A stretch of DNA of 64,000 bases from Caenimonas sp. SL110. Lineage in GTDB: Bacteria; Pseudomonadota; Gammaproteobacteria; Burkholderiales; Burkholderiaceae_C. Under the pieces are notes generated by a model. It was given only the letters and a program-made list of their open reading frames with translations, had not been told where the DNA came from and made no database searches. The position numbers were made by a program, and so were the translations under genes. The DNA is taken from contig NZ_JANU01000013.1 of the NCBI RefSeq assembly GCF_001044395.1, positions 310,001 to 374,000 of the forward strand, in the 5' to 3' direction. Shown one piece after another: positions 1 through 8,961 of this stretch; the stretch's first letter is position 1; each line of letters begins with the position of its first letter.

Positions 1-39
1 GAGCGCTATGAGATGCATTGCCGGGCGATAGGCCGCACG

Positions 40-690
40 GTGAACAAACAGCCCTATGAACGGTTGATCGGCAAACTGGAACTGGCGGTGCGGCTTCACT
101 TGCAAGTCGGTGCGCTGAGCCCTGAGGAATCTGATCAGCTCGTCGTTCAGTTACGGACACTAGGAATGCAGCACCTGGCCGAGACGGTGGAGAGCGAGGC
201 GCAGGCTGAGCTCGCAGGGCACATGATCCTGAGCATTCTCGGCAATGACTTCGACCAGGCGCTTGACTATGCCGGGCGGGTGAAATTTCGGACGACCGGC
301 AACGCTCGAAATGATCAACTGCTCCGTAGTCGCCTGTTCATGGCGGCAATCGGAGATGCGGATCAGAAAAAACTGAGGTCTGCAATCGAAACCCCTGAGA
401 TGCGTTTACTGATAGCGGCCATGACAGACATCTCTGGCATCGCAGTTGCTGCGGGTAGCCAGCCGCCGCCGTATCTTGCACGCTTGCGATCGCAGCTCGA
501 CGTGTTGAGGGAAATGCGCACCTACCTCAAGACCCTTGCGCCCACGGAGGTCGGGAGCCCCGAGGCAAGTTCGCAATCCCTCCACTCGCCTCTTCAGCGG
601 GCTGCTCAGAACCAGAAGATCAGGGAGGCACTTCGTCTCAGCTGTTCTATCGAACTGCGAAGCGATGGATCGGTCACCGCCCTTCAGTAA
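40..690 (+). CDS. Hypothetical protein, possibly 5'-truncated by the window edge
   Basis: I do not recognise this protein. The frame is open from base 1, so the gene may begin before the window. The GTG at 40, giving MNKQPYERLIGKLEL, is my preferred start because the residues after it form a regular helical pattern; an ATG at 13 is also possible. The product is about 216 residues, soluble, without signal peptide or membrane segment, and looks mostly alpha-helical with a polar tail. It lies 108 bases upstream of the giant repeat protein on the same strand and could belong to that locus, but nothing in it shows a role. Confidence 0.55.
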   Translation: MNKQPYERLIGKLELAVRLHLQVGALSPEESDQLVVQLRTLGMQHLAETVESEAQAELAGHMILSILGNDFDQALDYAGRVKFRTTGNARNDQLLRSRLFMAAIGDADQKKLRSAIETPEMRLLIAAMTDISGIAVAAGSQPPPYLARLRSQLDVLREMRTYLKTLAPTEVGSPEASSQSLHSPLQRAAQNQKIREALRLSCSIELRSDGSVTALQ

Positions 691-798
691 TAACGCAGGG
701 TGACGTATCGCCCCCGACCAATAACACGAGCTAGGTAGTTTCCGCATCGTATACGTACGTCTGATGCGCCCGTAGTACCGAGCACTTACTGTACGCCG

Positions 799-3700
799 AT
801 GAAAAAAAGTCTGATCCGAAGCGTCGCCACGCGACTGGCTCTCGAGCCCCGAATCGTGTTCGACGCGGCTGTTGCCGCCTCTGTCGCTGACGCGCACACC
901 GATAGCGTTTTTCGGTCGATGCCCTTGGAAGCCCAAAAGGGTGTCGTGGCGGCACCGGACTTCAGCGGTACGCTAGCCGGCGCTGCACCGGTTTTTGCCG
1001 GACCAACGACCGCCACGGGTGGCAAGGACAGTGTGCTGGCTCTCTCTGGCATTGGCGTTTCCGATCCGGACGACGCCTCGGGCTACATGCGCATCAATGT
1101 GAGTGCAGGCAGTCTGACGATGGACTTCGGACCTCCGTTCGGCCGTTCAAGCGTGACCCCCGGCGCACTCATGGGTGCCAGCTTCTCTGCGATGTCCAAC
1201 TGGTTGGGTACCCTGCAATACACGCCACCGGCTGGCTTTGAAGGCGTGGCCACCGTTTCGATTGGCATCTACGACAGTTCCAGTCTGGCCAGCGAGACCG
1301 GGCGCAGAGACATCACCGTCACGGTCGGTGCAGGCTCCGCGCCCGTCAATACGGTGCCCGTGGCCGCCTTCTCGACTTACAACGACATGCCGCTGGCACT
1401 GCCAGGTTTCAGCGTCGATGATGTCAATGGTGATGCGCTCACCTCGACACTCACAGTGCAACACGGCACTCTCACGGTGGCTGGCGGAAATGTTCCCGGT
1501 GCTGTGTCGGGCGATGGCACGGCCACGCTGGAGCTTGCAGGCACTGCCGCGCAAATCAATAGCACGCTGGCTTCGTTGAGTTACACGCCCAGCAGTGCCT
1601 ACAGTGGCCCCGACTCGCTGCAGATTTTTACCAGCGATCTGGTCTTGACCGACACGGACGCCAAGACGATCACGGTGCTTCAGAACACCGCGCCCACGCA
1701 TGAGGTCCCGTTCACCACGCTTTCCACGGATGAAGACGTTTCCCGCGGTGTACCTGCACTGAGGGTCGAAGACGCACAGGGCGGCACGCTGACCACTACG
1801 CTGGTCGTTGCACATGGAACGCTGAGTGTGTTGGGCGGCAATGTGGGCGGTGTCTCCGGCGACGGCACCAATGCCATGACCATCACCGGTACCGCAGCGC
1901 AAATCAACGACAAGCTGGCATCGCTGGCCTATGCACCTGATGCCGATTACAACGGACCGGACGCGATTGACGTCTCCACTTCCGATCTGAACCTGACCGG
2001 AACCGCCACCGTGCCGATCCAGGTGACAGCGGTCGGCGACATCGTCGAGGATGTGAATCTGCAGGTCACCAAGCCCGCGTCACTCACTGTCAACCTGCTT
2101 GCGAACGACACGTTCTCGGCCACGCCCGTGATCACGGCGGTCAGCAACTTTGTCGGTGGCAACGTGACGATCGGATCAGGTGGTGAAGTTACTTTCACGC
2201 CAGATGCCGGGTTCACCGGGCCTGCGAGTTTCGATTACACCGTGCGTTCCGGCGGCGTGGATGAGGCAGCGACAGCCGTTGTGACTGTGATCGGCGCGCC
2301 ACCAGTCATCGTTGTACCCGGCACCATCCAGATGGACGAGGACGCGACCGTCACCCTGGCAGGTGCCAACGCCATTGCACTGACCGACACCGACAACGAC
2401 GTCCATCATGTGTCGTTTACTTTCGATCCATCTTTGGTGTCCCTGTCTGGCCCGTTCGACGCCTTTCAGTCCCTTGGTGCGGTCGTGAAGTGGACCATCT
2501 TCGATACTGACCAAACCTCTCTCGAAGCCAGGCTTGCCACAGTGAGCATCACGCCGGTCGCCAACTTCGTCGGCCAGTTCACAGTGACAGTCGATGCCAC
2601 CGATATCAATGGACAGACCGACAGCGCTGACATTGCAGTGACTGTCGATCCCGCCGAGGACACACCGGATACGTCGATCACGTTGGTCGCAGGGTCGCCC
2701 ATGGTGTCCCTGGGCGTGCTCGACGGGGTCAACATCAGTGCAGCCACGTTTGGTACCACCGACTACGTCGCCTACACGGTGGGTGTCTCGCAGGGTTTCC
2801 AGAATCCTGCGCACGGCACAGTCGCCGTCAATCCGGCCACTGGCTACATCGAACTCACGCTCGCCCCTGGCTTCATGGGCACGGAGACGTTCACCTACAC
2901 AGTCGACACCCCCTACGGCGAGCATGAAGACGCAGTTGTGACGGTGAACGTCACCGAATTCAACGACCCGCCCGTCATCACGGCGCCTGATGCAGTTCGT
3001 GCAGCGTTCGGCGTGGTCTACGCGTTTGATGGCGTCGACCTTATTACCGTCGCCGATCCCGAGGGCGACGTTCAAAGCGTTGAGCTCACGGTTGATAACG
3101 GCGCACTCAACGTCACGACCGGCATCGGGACAGCCCTGATTTCGGCAGGCGCCAACGGCAGTGCAACGCTGACGCTGACCGGAGACCTCGTCGATATCCA
3201 GGCGACGCTCGACACCCTGACCTACACGCAGACGGGAAGCCATTTCCCGGCGGCAACGCTGTCGATCGTGGTCAACGATGCCGGAAGCGAAGTCACTGAC
3301 TCGGTGAACATCGTGGTTCAGCGCATTGTTCTGGATGGGCCTGCGAGCGTGGCCATGGATGAAGACTCGTCGTTTGCATTTGACCTGGCCAACGCAATCA
3401 GCGTGACCGACGGCGTTGCCCACGGAAATCTCCAGCTCAGTTTTGATCTGATCGACCAGAACGGCGACGGGCTTTCGACCAATACGCTCAATGTGCTGGG
3501 CTACATCAGCGGTACCGAAGCGCAGATGCAGGCCGCATTGGCCAGTCTGGTTTTTACTCCGCCGCCGGACTATTACGGTGATGTGGTCCTGAGGATCTCG
3601 GCGCTGCCTGAGGGCGAGAACTCGGGCAGCCCATTGCAGGCGATTGCGCTGATCAATATCGAGGTGCGTCCTGTCAGCGATGCGACCAATGACACCATCC

Positions 3701-6700
3701 ACCTTCTGCCGGGTGAGTCGCGGACCTTCAATTTCCTCACCGGCGACGGCGGAGCCACTGCTGATTCGTTCGAAGATCCGCAGGCGCAGATCATTGATGT
3801 CACATCGCCTGCCAACGGTACGCTGACGGCGGGCGCTGCGCCGGGCGAATACACGTTCACGCCCGATCCTGGATTCGTCGGCACCACCAGCTTCACCTAC
3901 CAGGTCAAGTCCGGCTACCTGCGAGGCACCGAATTCGAGCAGATTGCCGGACTGACTGAAACGGCCACGGTGACATTCATCGTGAATACCCCCCCGACGC
4001 AGATCGTGCCGGCCCCGCTGTCGACGGCCGAAGACACGCCGCTCGCTGTCAGTGGGATCGGCGTCGATGACACCAGCCATGCGAGCGTATCAACCACGGT
4101 GAGCGTGCTGCATGGCACGGTGAGCGTCACCGGCGTCGGTGGAACCGTATCGAACAGCGGCACGGCGTCGCTCACGATTTCCGGCACGTTGGCGCAGGTC
4201 AATGCGCAGCTTTCCACCCTGGTCTATGCCAACACGCCCGACTACAACGGTGCAGACACGCTCACGGTGAGGACCACCGATAGCGTGGATGCGGTCACCG
4301 ACACGGTCGCAATCACAGTGACGGCGGTGCAGGATGCCTTCAGCGACACCGTTGGCACGCCAATGGACACGCCGGTGAATTTCAATGTGTTCTCCGCCAA
4401 TCCGACTGCGGCGGACAGCTTCGAGGACGCGGCGGGACGCAGGGTCACCTCGGTGACGGCGCTCAGTAATCCCGCCGCCGGTACGCTCGACTGGAACGTG
4501 AATGGCAATGGCGACGGCGCGATGCGCTTCACGCCCGGTGCAATGTTCAGCGGCCAGGTGACTTTCAGCTACACGGTGACTTCCGGTGGCGTGACTGAAG
4601 AGGCGCTGGTGACGCTCACGGTGAGCGACGCACCGAATGTTGCGCCGACGCAGACAGTTCCAGGCCCGCTGACAGCGGTCGAAGACACGCCGCTTTCCAT
4701 CTCCACGATCAGTGTTGGTGACACCGACGGCAACAACGTCACCACGACGCTCAACGTCCTGCATGGCACTGTCAGTGTCGGCGGTAGTGGTGGCCTGGTC
4801 TCGAACAACGGTACGGCCTCGCTCACGATCTCGGGCACCTTGACGCAGGTCAACGGCCGCCTCGCGAGCCTGACCTACACCAATGCTGCGGACTACAACG
4901 GTGGCGACACGCTCAGCGTGAGTACCACTGATGGCGCCGATACTGTGACCGACGCGGTAGCCATCACCGTCACGGCGTTCAAGGATATCCAGGGCGACAC
5001 GATCAACACGGCGTCGGCCACGCCGGTGACCTTCAATGTGTTTGCTGCCAACCCGACGGCTGACAGCTTTGAAGACGCTGGGCGTGCCATCACTTCGGTC
5101 TCTGGCCTGAGCGTTGCTGCAGGCACGCTCAACACCGATGTGAATGGCAATGGCGACGGCACCATGCGTTTCACGCCCAATGCGGGTTTCAGTGGGCCGG
5201 TTTCCTTCACCTACACCGTCACTTCTGCCGCAGCACATGGCGGTGTCAGCGAGACGGCGACAGTGACCATCAACGTCGCGACGGGACAGACGGTTGCGCC
5301 GACACAGGAGGTTCCTGACACGCTCACGACGCCTGAAGACACGCCACTCGCAGTCAGCACGATCAGTGTGGCCGACGCCGACAGTGCGACGGTTCAAACC
5401 ACCGTGCGCGTGCTCCACGGTACGGTCAGTGTGGGTGCCAATGGTTCGGGCGTCACGGGCAGCGGCACCAGTTTCCTGGTGCTCAGCGGTAGCGTCGCCT
5501 CAGTCAATGCGCGCCTCGCGAATCTGGTGTACGCCAACACGCCTGACTACAACGGTGCCGATACATTGCGCATCACGACAACGGACGGCACCAACCGGGC
5601 GACAGATACCGTTGCCATCGCTGTGAGTGCAGTGAAGGATGCCTTCAACGACACACTGACGACCCAGGAAGACGCGGCGGTGACGGTGGCGGCGACCCGC
5701 CTGTTGGCCAACGACAGTTTCGAAGGCTCGCCGGTCGTGACTGCAGTGGGCAGCGCCGTCAACGGCTCCGTCGGCCTGGTGGCTGGCAACATCACCTTCA
5801 CGCCTGCATCCGGCTTCAATGGTCAGGGCAGCTTCACCTACACGGTGACTTCTGGTGGCGTGACTGAAACAGCAAAGGTGACGGTCAACGTCAATGCGGT
5901 CAATGATCCGACCGTGGTCATCGCCGGCACGAGCGGCAGCCATGCCGAAGACGGCGGGGCTATTGCCAACGTGTTGATCGCCACCGATGCGGATGGCCTC
6001 AGCGACGGCACGGTCTACGCCGTGAAGACGGCGGCGGCCAACGGTGTTGCGAGCATCGACGCGGCAACAGGCGCATGGAGCTACACGCCCAACGCGGACT
6101 ACAACGGAGTCGACAGCTTCACCGTGACGATCACGGACGACGCCGGCAATACGAGCACTCAACTGATCTCGTTGACCGTGACGCCGGTCGTGGATATCGC
6201 AGACGACACGCTCATGACCGATGAAGACACGGCCGTGACGGTAGCAGCGACCAGCCTGTTGGCCAACGACAGTTTCGAAGGCTCGCCAGTGGTGACTGCA
6301 GTGGGCAGCGCCGTCAACGGCTCGGTGAGCCTGGTGGCCGGCAACATCACGTTCACACCCGCACCCGGTTTCAATGGCCAGGGCAGTTTCACCTACACCG
6401 TCACTTCCGGCGGTGTCACCGAAACTGCGACAGTCACGGTCACCGTCAAAGCAGTGGACGATCCTACGGTAATCACTGCAGGGACAAGCGGCACCAATTT
6501 CGAAGACGGCGGCGCCATCACCCACACGCTGGTGGCCGTCGATGCAGATGGCCTCGCCGACGGCACGGTCTATGCCGTGGCGACGGCGGCGTCCAACGGC
6601 GTCGCTAGCATCAATGCTGCAACAGGCGGATGGAGCTATACGCCCAACGCGGACTACAACGGAGTCGACAGCTTCACCGTGACGATCACCGATGACGCCG

Positions 6701-8802
6701 GCAATACCAGCACGCAACTGATCACGTTGACCGTGACGCCGGTCGTGGATATCGCAGACGACACGCTCATGACCGATGAAGACACGGCCCTGACGGTCGC
6801 AGCGATCAGCCTGCTGGCCACCGACAGCTTCGAAGGCTCGCCAGTCGTGACTGCAGTGGGCGGCGCCCTCAACGGCTCCGTGAGTCTGGTGGCCGGCAAC
6901 ATCACATTCACACCTGCACCGGGCTTCAGCGGCCAGGGTGGCTTTACCTACACTGTCACCTCCGGCGGCGTGACCGAAACTGCCATGGTGGCTGTCACCG
7001 TCAACCCAGCCCCTAACGAAGCGCCGACGCAGAACGTGCCGGCCTCGCTGACAGCGCTGGAAGACACGCCACTTGCCATCACCACGATCAGCGTAGGCGA
7101 TGTCAACAGCACCAACGTCACCACAACGGTAAGCGTGCTCCACGGAACCGTGAGCCTGGGCGCCAATCGTCAGGACGCCTCAGGCAACGGTACCAACACG
7201 CTGGTGATCAGCGGCAGTGTCGCCTCCGTCAATGCGCGACTGGCCAACCTGGTCTATACCAATACCGCCGATTACAACGGGGCTGACACGCTGACGGTCA
7301 GCACGACCGACGGCATCGCAACCACCTCGAGCACGCTCGCTCTGCTCGTGGAGGCGGTACAAGACATCGCGCCAGACGCGATCCACACGACAGCGTCTAC
7401 GCCCGTCACCTTCAATGTGTTTGCAGCCAATCCGGTGGCTGACAGTTTTGAGGATGCGGGGAGAACGGTCGCCTACGTGACCCAGCTCAGCAACCCCGAT
7501 GCCGGTACGCTGGTCAGCAACCTGAATGGCAATGGCGACGGCGCTATGCGCTTCACGCCAGCTGCAGGGTTCAGCGGCGATGTCACCTTGACCTACACCG
7601 TGACATCCGGCGGCGTGACCGAGACTGCCGCCGTCACGATCACTGTGGCCCCGGCGCTGCCGCAGAACCATGCGCCGATGCAAGTCGTGCCTGGGTCACT
7701 GAGCGCGACCGAAGACACTTCGCTCGTGATTTCCAACATCAGCGTCTCCGACATCGATGGCGACGTGCTGACCAGCACGCTGTCCGTTGCGCACGGCACA
7801 CTCACCGTGGAAGGTGGCAGCACCGCGCTGGCGGGTGTTTCCGGCAATGGCACCGGGTCCCTGGAAATCACCGGCACCGCAGCCCAGATCAACGACAAGC
7901 TCGCAACGCTGCGTTATTCGTCCCGACCCGATTACAACGGCGCCGACACGTTGAATGTTTCGACCACCGATGGTGCAGCCACCGATGCCGACGCGGTCGC
8001 GATCACGATTGACGCAGTGGCCGACATCGCAGGCGACACCATGAGCACGGTCGCGGGCCAGGCACTGACCTTCAACGTACTCACCGGCGACGGTGGCGCA
8101 CAGGCTGACTCGTTCGAGGACACAGGCCGCACCGTGACGGCCCATACCAACCCCTCGCACGGGCAGCTGGTCGTCGCGGCGGACGGTACGGTGAGCTACC
8201 AGCCGGACCTCGGCTACAGCGGAATCGATTCCTTCAGCTACACCGTCAGCTCTGGTGGCGTGACTGAAACCGCGACCGTGACGGTCGAGGTGAAGCCCGG
8301 TGGCGAGGGGTCGCCGCCGCCCGCGCCAGTGGCTGAGACCCAGCTCATGTACACCGAGGTCAGGTCAAGTCGCGCAACCGTGGACGCCCAGGTGACGTCC
8401 TGGGAGAACCTGACCTACATCGAGCCTGTCGTACGCGCTTCGCAACTTGATGCAGAGATGCGCGTCCTGGGAATCGACATGGCCAGCGCCCCCGAGTCGG
8501 GAAGCTCGCTGTTCGATGCATTCGGACTGTCTGCTCCACGGACTGAATTCGTCTCGCCGTTGCAGCAGGAGATCGCATCAAGTGCCGGCGAAAAGTCCGT
8601 CGCAGACGCGAAGCCCGAGGCCGCTACAACCCAGGCACCAGCGCCTGCTGAGGGTGTCAAGCCTCCCGCAACAGCTCCGCGCGCAGCGGCAAGTTTTACA
8701 TCGCAGTTGCGGCGCGGAAGTGATGCGCTTCGGACAGCGGGCGAGCGCGCCACCCAGCGCGATCAACGCACGGCACCAGCGCGGCCCTCGGGCCCGAGGT
8801 AG
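799..8802 (+). CDS. Giant LEPR-motif cadherin/Ig-repeat surface protein
   Basis: A 2667-residue protein, probably exported and exposed at the cell surface. The N-terminus is basic (MKKSLIRSVATRLA) and runs straight into LEPRIVFDAA at residues 15-24. That resembles the LEPR-XLL motif seen at the start of very large repetitive bacterial proteins and proposed to be a sorting signal. There is no ordinary Sec signal peptide. The rest is some fifteen tandem beta-sandwich repeats of two kinds. One has the pattern HGTxSV...DYNGxDTL; the other has SFED or LLANDSFEG followed by FTYTVTSGGVTETA. Both resemble bacterial cadherin-like and Ig-like domains of adhesins. The last 120 residues are low-complexity, rich in Ala, Pro and Arg. 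I see no RTX nonapeptides and no typical type I C-terminal signal. The downstream TolC, HlyD and M50 genes are the likely export apparatus. An adhesin role is inferred from architecture. Confidence 0.85.
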   Translation: MKKSLIRSVATRLALEPRIVFDAAVAASVADAHTDSVFRSMPLEAQKGVVAAPDFSGTLAGAAPVFAGPTTATGGKDSVLALSGIGVSDPDDASGYMRINVSAGSLTMDFGPPFGRSSVTPGALMGASFSAMSNWLGTLQYTPPAGFEGVATVSIGIYDSSSLASETGRRDITVTVGAGSAPVNTVPVAAFSTYNDMPLALPGFSVDDVNGDALTSTLTVQHGTLTVAGGNVPGAVSGDGTATLELAGTAAQINSTLASLSYTPSSAYSGPDSLQIFTSDLVLTDTDAKTITVLQNTAPTHEVPFTTLSTDEDVSRGVPALRVEDAQGGTLTTTLVVAHGTLSVLGGNVGGVSGDGTNAMTITGTAAQINDKLASLAYAPDADYNGPDAIDVSTSDLNLTGTATVPIQVTAVGDIVEDVNLQVTKPASLTVNLLANDTFSATPVITAVSNFVGGNVTIGSGGEVTFTPDAGFTGPASFDYTVRSGGVDEAATAVVTVIGAPPVIVVPGTIQMDEDATVTLAGANAIALTDTDNDVHHVSFTFDPSLVSLSGPFDAFQSLGAVVKWTIFDTDQTSLEARLATVSITPVANFVGQFTVTVDATDINGQTDSADIAVTVDPAEDTPDTSITLVAGSPMVSLGVLDGVNISAATFGTTDYVAYTVGVSQGFQNPAHGTVAVNPATGYIELTLAPGFMGTETFTYTVDTPYGEHEDAVVTVNVTEFNDPPVITAPDAVRAAFGVVYAFDGVDLITVADPEGDVQSVELTVDNGALNVTTGIGTALISAGANGSATLTLTGDLVDIQATLDTLTYTQTGSHFPAATLSIVVNDAGSEVTDSVNIVVQRIVLDGPASVAMDEDSSFAFDLANAISVTDGVAHGNLQLSFDLIDQNGDGLSTNTLNVLGYISGTEAQMQAALASLVFTPPPDYYGDVVLRISALPEGENSGSPLQAIALINIEVRPVSDATNDTIHLLPGESRTFNFLTGDGGATADSFEDPQAQIIDVTSPANGTLTAGAAPGEYTFTPDPGFVGTTSFTYQVKSGYLRGTEFEQIAGLTETATVTFIVNTPPTQIVPAPLSTAEDTPLAVSGIGVDDTSHASVSTTVSVLHGTVSVTGVGGTVSNSGTASLTISGTLAQVNAQLSTLVYANTPDYNGADTLTVRTTDSVDAVTDTVAITVTAVQDAFSDTVGTPMDTPVNFNVFSANPTAADSFEDAAGRRVTSVTALSNPAAGTLDWNVNGNGDGAMRFTPGAMFSGQVTFSYTVTSGGVTEEALVTLTVSDAPNVAPTQTVPGPLTAVEDTPLSISTISVGDTDGNNVTTTLNVLHGTVSVGGSGGLVSNNGTASLTISGTLTQVNGRLASLTYTNAADYNGGDTLSVSTTDGADTVTDAVAITVTAFKDIQGDTINTASATPVTFNVFAANPTADSFEDAGRAITSVSGLSVAAGTLNTDVNGNGDGTMRFTPNAGFSGPVSFTYTVTSAAAHGGVSETATVTINVATGQTVAPTQEVPDTLTTPEDTPLAVSTISVADADSATVQTTVRVLHGTVSVGANGSGVTGSGTSFLVLSGSVASVNARLANLVYANTPDYNGADTLRITTTDGTNRATDTVAIAVSAVKDAFNDTLTTQEDAAVTVAATRLLANDSFEGSPVVTAVGSAVNGSVGLVAGNITFTPASGFNGQGSFTYTVTSGGVTETAKVTVNVNAVNDPTVVIAGTSGSHAEDGGAIANVLIATDADGLSDGTVYAVKTAAANGVASIDAATGAWSYTPNADYNGVDSFTVTITDDAGNTSTQLISLTVTPVVDIADDTLMTDEDTAVTVAATSLLANDSFEGSPVVTAVGSAVNGSVSLVAGNITFTPAPGFNGQGSFTYTVTSGGVTETATVTVTVKAVDDPTVITAGTSGTNFEDGGAITHTLVAVDADGLADGTVYAVATAASNGVASINAATGGWSYTPNADYNGVDSFTVTITDDAGNTSTQLITLTVTPVVDIADDTLMTDEDTALTVAAISLLATDSFEGSPVVTAVGGALNGSVSLVAGNITFTPAPGFSGQGGFTYTVTSGGVTETAMVAVTVNPAPNEAPTQNVPASLTALEDTPLAITTISVGDVNSTNVTTTVSVLHGTVSLGANRQDASGNGTNTLVISGSVASVNARLANLVYTNTADYNGADTLTVSTTDGIATTSSTLALLVEAVQDIAPDAIHTTASTPVTFNVFAANPVADSFEDAGRTVAYVTQLSNPDAGTLVSNLNGNGDGAMRFTPAAGFSGDVTLTYTVTSGGVTETAAVTITVAPALPQNHAPMQVVPGSLSATEDTSLVISNISVSDIDGDVLTSTLSVAHGTLTVEGGSTALAGVSGNGTGSLEITGTAAQINDKLATLRYSSRPDYNGADTLNVSTTDGAATDADAVAITIDAVADIAGDTMSTVAGQALTFNVLTGDGGAQADSFEDTGRTVTAHTNPSHGQLVVAADGTVSYQPDLGYSGIDSFSYTVSSGGVTETATVTVEVKPGGEGSPPPAPVAETQLMYTEVRSSRATVDAQVTSWENLTYIEPVVRASQLDAEMRVLGIDMASAPESGSSLFDAFGLSAPRTEFVSPLQQEIASSAGEKSVADAKPEAATTQAPAPAEGVKPPATAPRAAASFTSQLRRGSDALRTAGERATQRDQRTAPARPSGPR
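5635..7010 (+). repeat. 555-bp tandem repeat inside the giant protein gene
   Basis: Two full copies and one partial copy of a 185-codon unit lie at about 5635-6189, 6190-6744 and 6745-7010. The spacing is exactly 555 bp: GACAGTTTCGAAGGCTCGCC is at 5713 and again at 6268. A 65-bp stretch starting at 6170 recurs without change at 6725. The repeats encode a pair of Ig/cadherin-like domains and indicate recent duplication or ongoing recombination. Confidence 0.85.
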
Positions 8803-8930
8803 CCGATGGAGCCCGAACACTCCTGAAACCTTCTGAAGTCTCCTGAGACAGCAACTGCCAAGCCGTTCGTCTTAGGTCCCCCGGCCGATGCGCCCTCGCG
8901 GCGCAACTCTTATCTTTGTCAAAGTGGATC

Positions 8931-8950
8931 AAACCCGAATTCGGGGTTTT
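8931..8950 (+). terminator. Candidate intrinsic terminator or attenuator before the TolC gene
   Basis: The 12-bp palindrome CCCGAATTCGGG is flanked by AAA on the left and by G plus TTTT on the right, so it can fold as a short hairpin followed by a T run. It ends 11 bases before the ATG of the TolC-like gene and lies 128 bases after the giant gene. It could end the giant transcript or partly attenuate readthrough into the export genes. The stem is short, so efficiency is uncertain. Confidence 0.45.
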
Positions 8951-8961
8951 ACAGGTACCAA

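Noticed and set aside
2176..4080. Long open frame of 634 codons on the minus strand inside the giant repeat gene
   Set aside because: It is antisense to a strongly patterned protein, and similar antisense frames recur throughout the repeats because of high GC content. The product has no sensible hydrophobic pattern and no RBS.
799..8802. Classification of the giant protein as an RTX type I secretion substrate
   Set aside because: No GGxGxDxxx repeats and no acidic or hydrophobic C-terminal secretion signal are present; the C-terminus is Ala-, Pro- and Arg-rich.
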